Source: Ignavibacteria bacterium UBA961 (lineage in GTDB: Bacteria; Bacteroidota; Ignavibacteria; Kapaibacteriales; UBA961). Taken from it: a stretch of 22,129 nucleotides of DNA. The position numbers and the translations under genes are program-made. Shown piece by piece: positions 1-7,851 of the stretch (its first letter is position 1; the number at the start of each line of letters is the position of its first letter). The notes under the pieces were generated by a model that searched no databases, was not told the DNA's origin, and saw only the letters and a program-made list of their open reading frames with translations. The stretch spans positions 1 to 22,129 of the forward strand of contig DBCJ01000109.1 of NCBI GenBank assembly GCA_002293005.1, given 5' to 3'.

Positions 1-1049
1 GGTAATACTGCAAATGATGCCAATTCATCCGAAAGACCATATAAACCTGATAAAACGGGATGTATCAGCGGAGTAAAGACAAGCAAAGCATAAATGCTTG
101 AAGTGGTGAGACCAACGCTCACACCAAATTTTCTCAGTGGTTTATTCTGTTCATTTCTCGGACCAAGCAATGCCAATCCCACTTCCTGATATGCAAATCC
201 CACACTACGGAAAATAAATACGAAGGATTCGATTACTGGTAATACGGCAAGAGATTCAAGCGACATCGGACTTCTTCCAATGAAGAATGTGATGATGGGC
301 ATTGATGCCATGCCGATGAGTGATGTGAGTGCAAGCGGCGTATAATACGAAATCATATACCGATTCGTAAGTGGTGCTTCCGTGAAATGTTCCGGCTCAT
401 TCTTGATTGCCTTAATCGTCTCATGCGCCATGATGCGCGTTGCAATCGATTCACAAATCACACCGACCGTAAGTGAAATTCCACCAATCAAAGTGCCCGG
501 AAAATCCGAGAAATTCACAAGCGTGATGGCGGTTACAAACATCGTAAGTAATCGAACCACCGTTCCAATCGCCACTTTCCGCGTTTGATGTGCCCTTATC
601 AGAAGTCCTTGCCAAAATCTTCTAAAGCCGATTGCGGCGGGCCAAAAGACCATTGCGGCAAGACATCCATACATCAATTCGCCAACATCGGGCGTTAAAT
701 TCAAAAGTGAAAAGGCAAGTACATCGAATATCGGTGGAATCAGCGTGAGGAGCATGCCCACGGTCACAAGAATATTCAATTTGATGATGAAACCACGAAG
801 AGCATAATATGAAGCTGAATCTCTGACGAGTGCAATCGATGCGCTGAGCATCATAATAATCGGAGATTCAATGATCATCGCAATTGCTGTGGCAACTCCG
901 TAAGCAGCAAGATTATGTTTGGGATCATCCAAACGGGCAATCATGGATGTCAATAAAGGTCCTTCGGCTGCCATCATGAGCCATGTGGCAGATAATGGAT
1001 ACCAAAAACGAAAGATGGCTTTTTGACTAAGTGTTTCCGTGGAAGACAT
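1..1049 (-). CDS. MATE/ANKH-like polytopic membrane transporter (partial, C-terminus off the left edge)
   Basis: The minus strand is open from an ATG at 1049 down to the first base of the window, about 349 codons without a stop, so the C-terminus lies outside. I translated it by hand. The N-terminus begins MSSTETLSQKAIFRFWYPLS and then shows repeated long hydrophobic segments. Loop features include an AEGPLL segment near residue 30 and an ARLDDP segment near residue 40. The repeated FWYPL and AYQEVGLALLGPRN type segments resemble flippase-like transporters of the MOP superfamily (MATE or ANKH-like), which move small molecules or lipids across the inner membrane. The family call rests on overall topology and remembered resemblance, not on a catalytic motif; the substrate is unknown. 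It is divergent from the PhnC-like gene, with 157 bp between the two starts. A short plus-strand ORF at 382-588 overlaps it and is a shadow. Confidence 0.75.
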   Translation of the reverse strand, partial: MSSTETLSQKAIFRFWYPLSATWLMMAAEGPLLTSMIARLDDPKHNLAAYGVATAIAMIIESPIIMMLSASIALVRDSASYYALRGFIIKLNILVTVGMLLTLIPPIFDVLAFSLLNLTPDVGELMYGCLAAMVFWPAAIGFRRFWQGLLIRAHQTRKVAIGTVVRLLTMFVTAITLVNFSDFPGTLIGGISLTVGVICESIATRIMAHETIKAIKNEPEHFTEAPLTNRYMISYYTPLALTSLIGMASMPIITFFIGRSPMSLESLAVLPVIESFVFIFRSVGFAYQEVGLALLGPRNEQNKPLRKFGVSVGLTTSSIYALLVFTPLIHPVLSGLYGLSDELASFAVL

Positions 1050-1176
1050 GGGCTTTAATGAGGTTGATTGCCATTAATGCAATCGAAATATATGCTGCAA
1101 TGCTGCAATGTTACGGTATTTGCATGAGAGCATTGCCATAAAACCAATGGCATGGGACAAGCTGAAAAAAAAATCG

Positions 1177-1184
1177 TAATTTTG
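1177..1184 (+). promoter_or_regulatory. Candidate Bacteroidota -7 promoter box for the PhnC-accD-crtW genes
   Basis: The sequence TAATTTTG matches the Bacteroidota sigma-A -7 consensus TAnnTTTG exactly and lies 22 bp upstream of the GTG start at 1207. No convincing -33 TTG element is seen at the usual distance. Just downstream, ACCTGT (1187-1192) and ACAGGT (1203-1208) form a short inverted repeat that runs into the start codon and could be an operator or an RNA hairpin affecting translation. Confidence 0.4.
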
Positions 1185-1206
1185 CCACCTGTTATTGTAG
1201 TCACAG

Positions 1207-1977
1207 GTGAATCCCATTCTGCTTTCCATTCAACATATCGTCAAGACCTATCCGAATGGTCATACAGCATTAAAAGATGTTTCTTTTGATGTTGCTGAAG
1301 GTGAATTCGTTGCCATCATTGGTTTGAGCGGAAGCGGTAAATCCACTTTGCTGAGATGCATCAATCGCATGCATGATATCACATCCGGTAAGATATTGTT
1401 TCATGGAAAAGACATCACCGGATTGCAAGGCGAAGAATTACGTAAGCATCGCAAAGAATGTGGGATGATTTTTCAGCATTTCAATTTGGTGAAAAGGCGT
1501 TCCGTTTTGGACAATGTGCTGAGTGGAATGCTTGGAAGCGCTTCCATTTGGCGTTCGATACTTGGCCAGTTTTCTGATGAAGATCGCGCTAGAGCGCTAA
1601 GAAATCTTGAAATCGTAGGTATCGCTGAGAAAGCAAATATGCGAGCCGATGCATTGAGTGGCGGACAGCAACAGCGCGTTGCCATTGCAAGAGCATTGAT
1701 GCAAGATCCTTCCATCATTTTGGCAGATGAACCGGTCGCGAGTTTGGATCCGGCAACATCGCATTCCGTGATGAATTATCTTGAGGCAATCAATAAAAAA
1801 CTTGGAAAGACAGTGCTCTGCAATTTGCATTTCATGAGTCTTGTGAGAAGATATGCTACGAGAGCCATTGCGCTCAAAGATGGAATCATTGTATTTGATG
1901 GAGATCCAAAAGAGATCACCGATGAGCGTTTCAAGGAAATTTACGGTGAAGATGCCGTTGAAGTTGAAATTAGATAA
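1207..1977 (+). CDS. phnC: PhnC-type phosphonate/phosphate ABC transporter ATP-binding protein (orphan)
   Basis: This is a 256-residue ABC ATPase, the usual length for PhnC. Walker A is GLSGSGKST at residues 39-47, the Q-loop is around residue 90 (MIFQHFN), the signature LSGGQQQR is at 150-157, and Walker B ILADEP is at 171-176 followed by VASLDP. The LADEPVASLDP stretch, the NLHFMSLVRRYATR segment in place of the usual switch-loop THD, and the C-terminal IYGED are characteristic of PhnC, which powers phosphonate or phosphite import. The start is GTG at 1207; no upstream ATG is compatible. No phnD binding protein or phnE permease is present in the window, so the partner must be elsewhere or the role has diverged. 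accD follows after 21 bp, so the two are probably cotranscribed. Confidence 0.85.
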   Translation: MNPILLSIQHIVKTYPNGHTALKDVSFDVAEGEFVAIIGLSGSGKSTLLRCINRMHDITSGKILFHGKDITGLQGEELRKHRKECGMIFQHFNLVKRRSVLDNVLSGMLGSASIWRSILGQFSDEDRARALRNLEIVGIAEKANMRADALSGGQQQRVAIARALMQDPSIILADEPVASLDPATSHSVMNYLEAINKKLGKTVLCNLHFMSLVRRYATRAIALKDGIIVFDGDPKEITDERFKEIYGEDAVEVEIR

Positions 1978-1998
1978 TCAATAGAAGAGAGAATAGTT

Positions 1999-2841
1999 AT
2001 GTCATGGTTTTTGCGTTCCAAGAAGAATATCGAGCAGACTGAGCAAAGGGATATGCCCGACGGACTCTTTGTGAAATGTCCTTCCTGCAATGACATGATT
2101 TATCGCAAGCAATTCGAAGAGCAATTCTATACATGCAATAAATGCGATCATCATTTTCGAATCACGGTCAAGGAATATGTTGATATTCTTTTTGATGAAG
2201 GAAGCTTCACTGAAACAGACATCAATGTTACTTCAACGGATCCTTTGAAATTTGTTGATACAAAGCCCTATGTGGATAGATTGCGCGATGCAAAAAAACG
2301 CTCTGAATTGCATGATGCACTCACCATCGGTTATGGAAATATTCATGGTCGACGCATCTCTTTTGCCTGCATGAATTTTGGTTTTGTGGGCGGAAGCATG
2401 GGTTCTGTGGTCGGTGAAAAGTTCTATCGCGCTGCAAAAAGAGCAATCAAGGAACGGATGCCATTCATCGTGATTTCCACTTCAGGTGGAGCGCGTATGC
2501 AGGAAGCGGCATTATCACTCATGCAAATGGCCAAGACAAGCGCGGTATTGAGTGAACTCGCCGAACATAAATTGCCTTTTATTTCCGTGATCACGGATCC
2601 AACCACGGGTGGAGTGAGCGCTTCTTATGCTATGCTCGGAGATTTGATCATCGCAGAACCGAAAGCACTCATTGGTTTTGCCGGACCCCGCGTGGTCGAG
2701 CAAACCATTCGCAAGAAATTACCCGAAGGTTTCCAGCGTTCAGAGTTTTTGCTCGAGCATGGATTTCTGGATATGATCGTACACAGAAAAGAAATGCGTG
2801 AAACACTGCACTCAGTGTTGAGCATGCTTCTCGACAAATAA
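1999..2841 (+). CDS. accD: Acetyl-CoA carboxylase carboxyltransferase subunit beta
   Basis: AccD is the beta subunit of the carboxyltransferase half of acetyl-CoA carboxylase, which makes malonyl-CoA for fatty acid synthesis together with AccA and biotinylated AccB. At 280 residues it has the family length. The N-terminal four-cysteine zinc ribbon is intact (C27, C30, C46, C49). The crotonase-like core follows, with the conserved FVGGSMGSVVGEK, STSGGARMQEA, DPTTGGVSASYAMLGD and FAGPRVVEQT segments that bind the CoA and biotin substrates. The ATG at 1999 directly precedes the basic N-terminus typical of AccD. It sits 21 bp after the PhnC-like gene and 91 bp before crtW. accA is not in the window. 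Confidence 0.97.
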   Translation: MSWFLRSKKNIEQTEQRDMPDGLFVKCPSCNDMIYRKQFEEQFYTCNKCDHHFRITVKEYVDILFDEGSFTETDINVTSTDPLKFVDTKPYVDRLRDAKKRSELHDALTIGYGNIHGRRISFACMNFGFVGGSMGSVVGEKFYRAAKRAIKERMPFIVISTSGGARMQEAALSLMQMAKTSAVLSELAEHKLPFISVITDPTTGGVSASYAMLGDLIIAEPKALIGFAGPRVVEQTIRKKLPEGFQRSEFLLEHGFLDMIVHRKEMRETLHSVLSMLLDK

Positions 2842-2924
2842 TCCACATCATGTGTATAACCTGAAGTCCGCTTCCAGAGCTGATTGCAGGAGTTCTACAC
2901 AGGATTTTCCACAGTGAATCCACA
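2839..2924. promoter_or_regulatory. Cluster of five DnaA-box-like 9-mers between accD and crtW
   Basis: Relative to the DnaA consensus TTATNCACA, five 9-mers are visible. They are TAATCCACA at 2839-2847 (plus, one mismatch), TTATACACA on the minus strand at 2851-2859 (perfect), TTCTACACA at 2893-2901 (one mismatch), TTTTCCACA at 2905-2913 (one mismatch) and GAATCCACA at 2916-2924 (two mismatches). The first two form a head-to-head pair separated by TCA. The last three are direct repeats spaced 12 and 11 bp apart, and 42 bp (about four helical turns) separate the two groups. Such spacing is typical of DnaA arrays in replication origins or DnaA-regulated promoters. No obvious AT-rich unwinding element lies alongside, and dnaA, dnaN and other usual origin neighbours are absent, so function is uncertain. 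Confidence 0.45.
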
Positions 2925-2932
2925 GGTCGAAC

Positions 2933-3598
2933 ATGGGTGTCTTCATTGCCTTGTTCATTATCATCTCCTGGTTATCACATTCGGCATATATGCTGATGAT
3001 GCTGGAGTGGACTCCACTTTCCATGTGGATGTGGCTTCATGTGGCTTTGCAGACTTATCTGAGTGTAGGACTCTTCATTACCGCACATGATGCAATGCAT
3101 GGTACGGTATCTCTGAATAAGCGGATTAATAATTCTCTCGGTTGGATTGCCTGCTTCTTATTTGCGGGGATGAATTATAAGCGGCTCATCACAAATCACA
3201 TGGCGCATCATACTTTTCCAGGAACGGAAAAAGATCCCGATTATGACATCTCGCAGAATTATGTGATTTGGTTTTTGCGATTCATGATTCGTTATACGAC
3301 AATCTCTCAGCTCATCGTAATGGGAGCGCTCTTCAATCTTCTGAAATTCATCGCACCAGAAATCAATATCTGGATATTCTGGGTTATTCCTTCTCTTCTT
3401 GGCGCTTTGCAATTATTCACTTTTGGCACTTATATTCCGCATCGCACTCCCCATACGCATGAGATGGAACCGCATAATGCGAGAACGCTCAAAAAGAATC
3501 ATCTCTATGCCATGCTCACATGTTATTTTTTTGGATATCATCATGAGCATCATTCATCGCCCCGCACACCTTGGTGGAAACTCTATTCGATGAAATGA
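2933..3598 (+). CDS. crtW: Beta-carotene ketolase, CrtW type (membrane di-iron fatty-acid-hydroxylase superfamily)
   Basis: This 221-residue integral membrane protein carries the histidine boxes of a non-haem di-iron oxygenase: HDAMH at 52-56, HMAHH at 89-93 and HHEHH at 203-207. The surrounding FITAHDAMHGT, FPGTEKDPD, FGTYIPHR and SSPRTPWWKL segments are typical of CrtW, which adds keto groups at C4/C4' of beta-carotene-type rings to make echinenone, canthaxanthin or astaxanthin. Four or so hydrophobic helices lie between the boxes. ATG 2933 is the only in-frame ATG after the in-frame TGA at 2915. No crtB, crtI, crtY or crtZ is present, so the substrate must come from a pathway encoded elsewhere. 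Its TGA stop directly abuts the stop of the convergent photolyase gene. A close alternative is another carotenoid-modifying member of the superfamily. Confidence 0.85.
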   Translation: MGVFIALFIIISWLSHSAYMLMMLEWTPLSMWMWLHVALQTYLSVGLFITAHDAMHGTVSLNKRINNSLGWIACFLFAGMNYKRLITNHMAHHTFPGTEKDPDYDISQNYVIWFLRFMIRYTTISQLIVMGALFNLLKFIAPEINIWIFWVIPSLLGALQLFTFGTYIPHRTPHTHEMEPHNARTLKKNHLYAMLTCYFFGYHHEHHSSPRTPWWKLYSMK

Positions 3599-5143
3599 TC
3601 AGAGAGTTTTAAGATGCAACTCCGCCTGCGCAAGAATCTCTTCTTTGTTTTGCATTTTGTCCCAAACGGCATACATCATCCCAATCCGATTATTACCCCC
3701 GAGCATCTCGCGATTGCGATGATAAAAATGCCAGTATAAACTATTGAATGGACATGCATCCTCGCCGACTTTCTGCTTGGGATCGAATCTGCAACTCTTG
3801 CAATAATCACTCATTGAATTGATATAGGAAGCGCTGGAAACATAGGGTTTTGTGCCAACTGTTCCTCCATCGGCGAATTGACTCATCCCCCGTGTATTCG
3901 GCATTTCCACCCATTCGATTGCATCCATGTAAATACCCAAATACCATTCATCCACCGCATCGGGATTGATGCCAGTAAGCAATGCATAATTGCCAGTTAT
4001 CATGAGTCTTTGGATATGATGCGCATATGCATGGTCGAGTGATTGCTTGATGGTCATGGAAAGACAGTGCATCGGAGTATCACCTGTCCAAAACCAATCA
4101 GGCAAAGCACGCTGATGATTGAATGCATTCAGGTTGGCATATTCCGGCATATACTCGCGATAGATCCCTCGCATATATTCTCGCCATCCAAGAATTTGGC
4201 GAACATACCCTTCGGTTTGCTCAATGGAAATCAATTCTGGATTCGCATGCATCGCATCAATCGCTGAATTGATCACCTCAATCGGATGCAACATTTTAGT
4301 ATTCAGGGAAAAGGAGATTCGGGAATGGAATAATGACCAAGATCTATTGGTCATTGCATCCTGATAGCGACCAAAATTTGGGAGTAAATACTCATTGAAA
4401 AAGTGCATCAATTCCAGTGATTCATCTCTATTCTTCGGCCAGGGAAAATGCTGGGAATCGACACTCCCTATTGTTTGAATCTGCATGCGCTCGAGCATGG
4501 AAGCAAGCTCAGTGACATCATGATCAAAACAGAATGGCTCGGGGATTTCAATAGTTTTTGAAATTGATTTACGGTTTTCTTTGTCGAAATTCCATGCACC
4601 TCCCATAGGTTCAGCATCATTCATCAAGATTCCATGATGCTTTCTCATGAATCTATAAAAATTCTCCATGATGCGTGTTTTCTTACCCTTAAACACTTTA
4701 CTCCACAATTCATCATCACTTAAAAAATGCTCACTTGAAATACATTCATGAGGAATGTTGAGAGAATCGCACATCTTCTGCAATTCCTCATGTAATCTCC
4801 ATTCATCGGGTTCTTGATATGCAAACTGCGAAGCATTGATGAGTTTGATCTGATGCAGACATTCCGTTGAAATAGATCCCTGATTATAGGCATCATCCAA
4901 TTTCACATAGATGATGCGATGTCCTTTCTGTTCCAATTCTTCGGCGAATGCACGCATGGCTTGAAAAAAGCCGAGAACTTTTTGGATATGATGTCTGACA
5001 TAACTGGCTTCACTTCTTACTTCAGCCATGAGATAGACCACATCATCACGCACTTCTTTGAACCATGAGTGATAATGTGATAATTGATCGCCGAGAATGA
5101 GTCGGAGAATCGGTGTTTCAGGACTTGGAAGATTGGAATGCAT
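3599..5143 (-). CDS. phrB: Iron-sulfur (6-4) photolyase (FeS-BCP / PhrB-type cryptochrome/photolyase)
   Basis: This 514-residue protein belongs to the deoxyribodipyrimidine photolyase-related group, FAD enzymes that use light to repair (6-4) photoproducts and carry a 4Fe-4S cluster. The N-terminal antenna domain begins LRLILGDQLS. All four cluster cysteines are present: C360, C448, C451 and C464, with spacing identical to Agrobacterium PhrB (350, 438, 441, 454). The paired histidines in HAYAHHIQRL (H375, H376) match those at the PhrB lesion site. Conserved segments VRQILGWREYMRG, WYLGIYMDAIEW and GTKPYVSSASYIN form the FAD-binding core. The start overlaps the end of the upstream SDR gene by 26 bp, so the two are translationally coupled. 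The stop abuts that of crtW. Full length, no defect seen. Confidence 0.93.
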   Translation of the reverse strand: MHSNLPSPETPILRLILGDQLSHYHSWFKEVRDDVVYLMAEVRSEASYVRHHIQKVLGFFQAMRAFAEELEQKGHRIIYVKLDDAYNQGSISTECLHQIKLINASQFAYQEPDEWRLHEELQKMCDSLNIPHECISSEHFLSDDELWSKVFKGKKTRIMENFYRFMRKHHGILMNDAEPMGGAWNFDKENRKSISKTIEIPEPFCFDHDVTELASMLERMQIQTIGSVDSQHFPWPKNRDESLELMHFFNEYLLPNFGRYQDAMTNRSWSLFHSRISFSLNTKMLHPIEVINSAIDAMHANPELISIEQTEGYVRQILGWREYMRGIYREYMPEYANLNAFNHQRALPDWFWTGDTPMHCLSMTIKQSLDHAYAHHIQRLMITGNYALLTGINPDAVDEWYLGIYMDAIEWVEMPNTRGMSQFADGGTVGTKPYVSSASYINSMSDYCKSCRFDPKQKVGEDACPFNSLYWHFYHRNREMLGGNNRIGMMYAVWDKMQNKEEILAQAELHLKTL

Positions 5144-5894
5144 GCACCATCCGAACTTTGAGTGAACGCGGGCTCAGTGCGCCAAAAGACAACATCATGC
5201 GATTGACAATGCCGTGAATCGCAAGAGATTTTCTTTTCATCATTGCGCGATATGCATGTTCTGCAACTGTTTTGGAATCAGGGACGGGAAGAAGCGTGAA
5301 GAGAGAAGTATTATGCATACCGGCTCTTTCTTGAAAATTGGAATGCGTCGGTCCCGGACAATGAGCGGTCACGCTTACGCCATGCTTTTGCAATTCAAAA
5401 TTGAGTGCTTCCGAAAAGCTGACCACAAAGGCTTTTGTGGCATAATACACTGCCATGAGAGGACCCGAATAAAATGCCGCAACTGATGCGATATTAAGAA
5501 TTCTGCCTTTCGATGTGATGAGATCATCAGCGAAAAGTCTTGACAAAACCATGAGCGATGAACAATTTAGCTCAATCATGCGATGAAGCATGTCGGGGTC
5601 TTGATCTTTGAAATCACCAAGTAAACCAAATCCGGCATTATTGACAAGACAATCAATGGAGAGATTACGCTCTTTGACTGTTTGGTAAAAAGCAAATGCT
5701 GAGCGCGAATCAGATAAATCACATGGAATCACTTGCACATCCACACGATGTATCTCGCGTAATTTACTAGCGAGTTCTTCCAAGGCAAGAACATTTCTTG
5801 CTGAGAGAATCAAATGATGTCCTTCACGCGCCATGATATGGGCAAGTTCCAAACCAATTCCGGAAGATGCTCCCGTGATGAGTGCATGATGCAT
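5118..5894 (-). CDS. SDR-family short-chain dehydrogenase/reductase
   Basis: This is a classical-type short-chain dehydrogenase of 258 residues. The Rossmann cofactor motif TGASSGIG is at residues 7-14, NNAG at 85-88, the active-site serine is S137 in NIASVAA, and the YxxxK pair is Y150/K154. An arginine at position 33 (SARN) following the second strand suggests a preference for NADP(H). The substrate cannot be read from sequence. It lies in the middle of a tight operon, starting 2 bp after the msrA stop and overlapping the photolyase start by 26 bp, so it is probably co-expressed with damage-repair functions. The C-terminus (LMLSFGALSPRSLKVRMVHAF) resembles that of DltE/YqjQ-like SDRs acting on lipophilic substrates; that is a weak resemblance. 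Confidence 0.9.
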   Translation of the reverse strand: MHHALITGASSGIGLELAHIMAREGHHLILSARNVLALEELASKLREIHRVDVQVIPCDLSDSRSAFAFYQTVKERNLSIDCLVNNAGFGLLGDFKDQDPDMLHRMIELNCSSLMVLSRLFADDLITSKGRILNIASVAAFYSGPLMAVYYATKAFVVSFSEALNFELQKHGVSVTAHCPGPTHSNFQERAGMHNTSLFTLLPVPDSKTVAEHAYRAMMKRKSLAIHGIVNRMMLSFGALSPRSLKVRMVHAFQSSKS

Positions 5895-5896
5895 GA

Positions 5897-6550
5897 TTAT
5901 TGCTTCAATCGTGAAGAAAATGCTTTCTTGAATTTCTCAACTTTTGGCTTGATTACAAATGAACAATAGGGTTGATCACCATTTTGATTGAAATAATTCT
6001 GATGATAATCCTCTGCGGGATAGAATATGTCAACCGATTCAAGCGTGGTCACTATAGGATCGGAAAATGCACCTGATTTGTCCAATTCGGATTTATAAAA
6101 CTCCGCTTCCTTCTTTTGATCTTCGGAATTATAAAAAATGGCTGAGCGATATTGCGTTCCCGCATCATTGCCTTGTCTATTAAGCGTTGTGGGATCATGG
6201 GTTTGCCAAAATACCTCAAGCAAATCCTTGAATGTCAAGAGGCGTGGATCATAGACGATTCGGCACACTTCGGCATGACCCGTCGTGCCGGTGCAGACTT
6301 CTTTATAGGTTGGATCTTTTTTCTCGCCACCCATATATCCGCTCTCTACGGAATACACACCATTGAGATCTTGGAAGATTGCTTCCACGCACCAGAAACA
6401 TCCGGCTCCGAATATTGCAACTGCGGTTGTATCGGTGAATTCAGGTTTAATGCTCATGTCTGATATCTTAGCTTGTTGATTATTCAATGATTCTGCCTTA
6501 CAAGAGTTAAAGAGACAGAAGACTAATGGTAAGATTCGGAGAATCTTCAT
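5897..6550 (-). CDS. msrA: Peptide-methionine (S)-S-oxide reductase, predicted lipoprotein
   Basis: MsrA reduces methionine-S-sulfoxide in proteins, reversing oxidative damage. The catalytic motif GCFWC is at residues 50-54 with nucleophile C51. The family segments ESGYMGG, TGHAEVCRIVYDP, FWQTHDPTTLNRQGND, GTQYRSAIFY and EDYHQNYF are all intact. A hydrophobic N-terminus (ILPLVFCLFNSC) ends at C17 followed by Lys. This is a relaxed Bacteroidota-style lipobox, so the enzyme is probably exported and lipid-anchored in the periplasm rather than cytoplasmic. At 217 residues the extra length over the core enzyme is the signal and linker. It is the first gene of the msrA-SDR-photolyase unit. The 74 bp upstream, after dedA, may hold a promoter, but I cannot point to a clear box. 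Confidence 0.95.
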   Translation of the reverse strand: MKILRILPLVFCLFNSCKAESLNNQQAKISDMSIKPEFTDTTAVAIFGAGCFWCVEAIFQDLNGVYSVESGYMGGEKKDPTYKEVCTGTTGHAEVCRIVYDPRLLTFKDLLEVFWQTHDPTTLNRQGNDAGTQYRSAIFYNSEDQKKEAEFYKSELDKSGAFSDPIVTTLESVDIFYPAEDYHQNYFNQNGDQPYCSFVIKPKVEKFKKAFSSRLKQ

Positions 6551-6624
6551 GTTAAATGATCCATGGATTGCAATGATATTGTAAACATCTGATTGACATA
6601 TTCTTGTTCCATGAACATTGAATA

Positions 6625-7263
6625 TTAATGTGCACGTCTTTTATGTTTGATCGCCTCAATGATTGCCGGAAGAATCGAGAGAAAGATGATGGCGAGAACA
6701 ACGAGTGAAAAGTTGTTTTTGACAATCTCAATCGTTCCGAAAAAGTATCCTGCGGTGATCAAAGAAACAATCCACAATATTCCGCCTGCGATACTATAAC
6801 CGAGAAATATTGAATATGGCATCGAACCGATACCGGCGACGAATGGGGCGAATGTTCTGACGATAGGCACAAAGCGTGCAATGACGATTGTTTTGGTGCC
6901 ATAATCGGTATAGAAAGATTGCGTTTTTTCAAGATAGGATTTTCTGAAAATCTTGGAATTTGGATTCGAGAATGCTTTGTTTCCAATCGTTCTTCCCATA
7001 GCATAATTCACATTATCACCCGCAATCGCTGCAATCAACAATAATGGTGCAATGATGAGTGGATTCAAAGTACCTCCCGCACAGAGCGCACCAATGGCGA
7101 AGAGTAGGGAATCACCGGGAAGAAATGGAGTGACGACGAGTCCTGTTTCGCAAAACACGATGAGCGTCAAAATTCCATATATCCAAATGCCATATTGCAT
7201 TGATAAATCAGCCAAATGTTTATCGAGATGCAAGAAGATATCTATGAGAGATGCAAAATCCAT
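6625..7263 (-). CDS. DedA-family membrane protein (VTT domain; putative polyprenyl-phosphate flippase)
   Basis: This is a 212-residue polytopic membrane protein with the DedA/SNARE-associated (VTT) domain. Diagnostic segments are the re-entrant FLPGDSLLFAIGAL near residue 50, GDNVNYAMGRTIG near residue 85, and ARFVPIVRTFAPFVAGIG near residue 130 with its conserved arginines. Members of the family such as UptA recycle undecaprenyl phosphate across the cytoplasmic membrane; others translocate different lipids. The specific substrate here is inferred only from the family. It starts 7 bp downstream of the rsmD stop, so it is probably transcribed with ettA and rsmD. The presence of uppP in a neighbouring operon fits a role in lipid-carrier recycling. 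Confidence 0.9.
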   Translation of the reverse strand: MDFASLIDIFLHLDKHLADLSMQYGIWIYGILTLIVFCETGLVVTPFLPGDSLLFAIGALCAGGTLNPLIIAPLLLIAAIAGDNVNYAMGRTIGNKAFSNPNSKIFRKSYLEKTQSFYTDYGTKTIVIARFVPIVRTFAPFVAGIGSMPYSIFLGYSIAGGILWIVSLITAGYFFGTIEIVKNNFSLVVLAIIFLSILPAIIEAIKHKRRAH

Positions 7264-7270
7264 AATTGTT

Positions 7271-7849
7271 TCAGAGTGATTGAAAAATGTCCACCTGCGT
7301 CACACCAAATGTGAGTGTGGTCAATAGCGTGAGTTCTTTCTGCGTGATTGTTTCGATGAGATCATGCTCAGCCACATAAATTCCACCTTTTTTCAATGCG
7401 TGTTTTCTGATTATTGCATCTGTCAGAGGATTGAGCAATCGCTCCGCATAGGGTGGATCGCAGAAAATACAATCCCAAGATTTGGGTATAGAAGGCGGAT
7501 ACTTTGGTGAATCAATGCCTTCAAGAAATGCGACAGCATCAGAAATCGCAATCGGTGATTCTTCTTTGCTCAATCCACAATGTTCCATTGTCTTGCGAAT
7601 CTCTTCAGCCACGAGTGGATTCTTCTCCACGAATATGCATCGCTTTGCACCTCTGCTGAGGGCTTCGAGTCCGAGCGCCCCCGTTCCCGCGCAAAGATCA
7701 AGCACTTCCATGTTTGGTGTTGCAAGATCTATATGATGCGAAATCGCATTGAATATGGCTTGTCGCATGCGGTCGGTTGTCGGGCGCACTCCGTCATGGT
7801 TCACAGGACCGATTTTTGCTCCTTTCAAACGACCGCTCGTGATATTCAT
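7271..7849 (-). CDS. rsmD: 16S rRNA (guanine(966)-N(2))-methyltransferase RsmD
   Basis: RsmD methylates N2 of G966 in 16S rRNA using S-adenosylmethionine during 30S assembly. The 192-residue protein has the family start (MNITSGRLKGAKI, then VRPTTDRMRQAIFN), SAM motif I DLCAGTGALGLEALSRGA from residue 51, acidic motif VEKN at 74-77, and the catalytic DPPY at 131-134. Its length matches the family. It begins 2 bp after the ettA stop and is followed 7 bp later by dedA, so the three look like one transcript. Confidence 0.95.
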   Translation of the reverse strand: MNITSGRLKGAKIGPVNHDGVRPTTDRMRQAIFNAISHHIDLATPNMEVLDLCAGTGALGLEALSRGAKRCIFVEKNPLVAEEIRKTMEHCGLSKEESPIAISDAVAFLEGIDSPKYPPSIPKSWDCIFCDPPYAERLLNPLTDAIIRKHALKKGGIYVAEHDLIETITQKELTLLTTLTFGVTQVDIFQSL

Positions 7850-7851
7850 GC

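Noticed and set aside
382..588. Plus-strand 68-residue reading frame
   Set aside because: It lies entirely inside the edge-truncated minus-strand transporter gene, whose continuous hydrophobic translation is far more convincing.
2271..2279. Additional DnaA-box-like TGTGGATAG inside accD
   Set aside because: Isolated, within coding sequence, and TGTGGAT words occur at several coding sites in this window, so it is probably chance.
2884..3090. 68-residue plus-strand frame overlapping the crtW start
   Set aside because: Out of frame with the clear histidine-box protein and with no recognisable features; it begins in the DnaA-box region.
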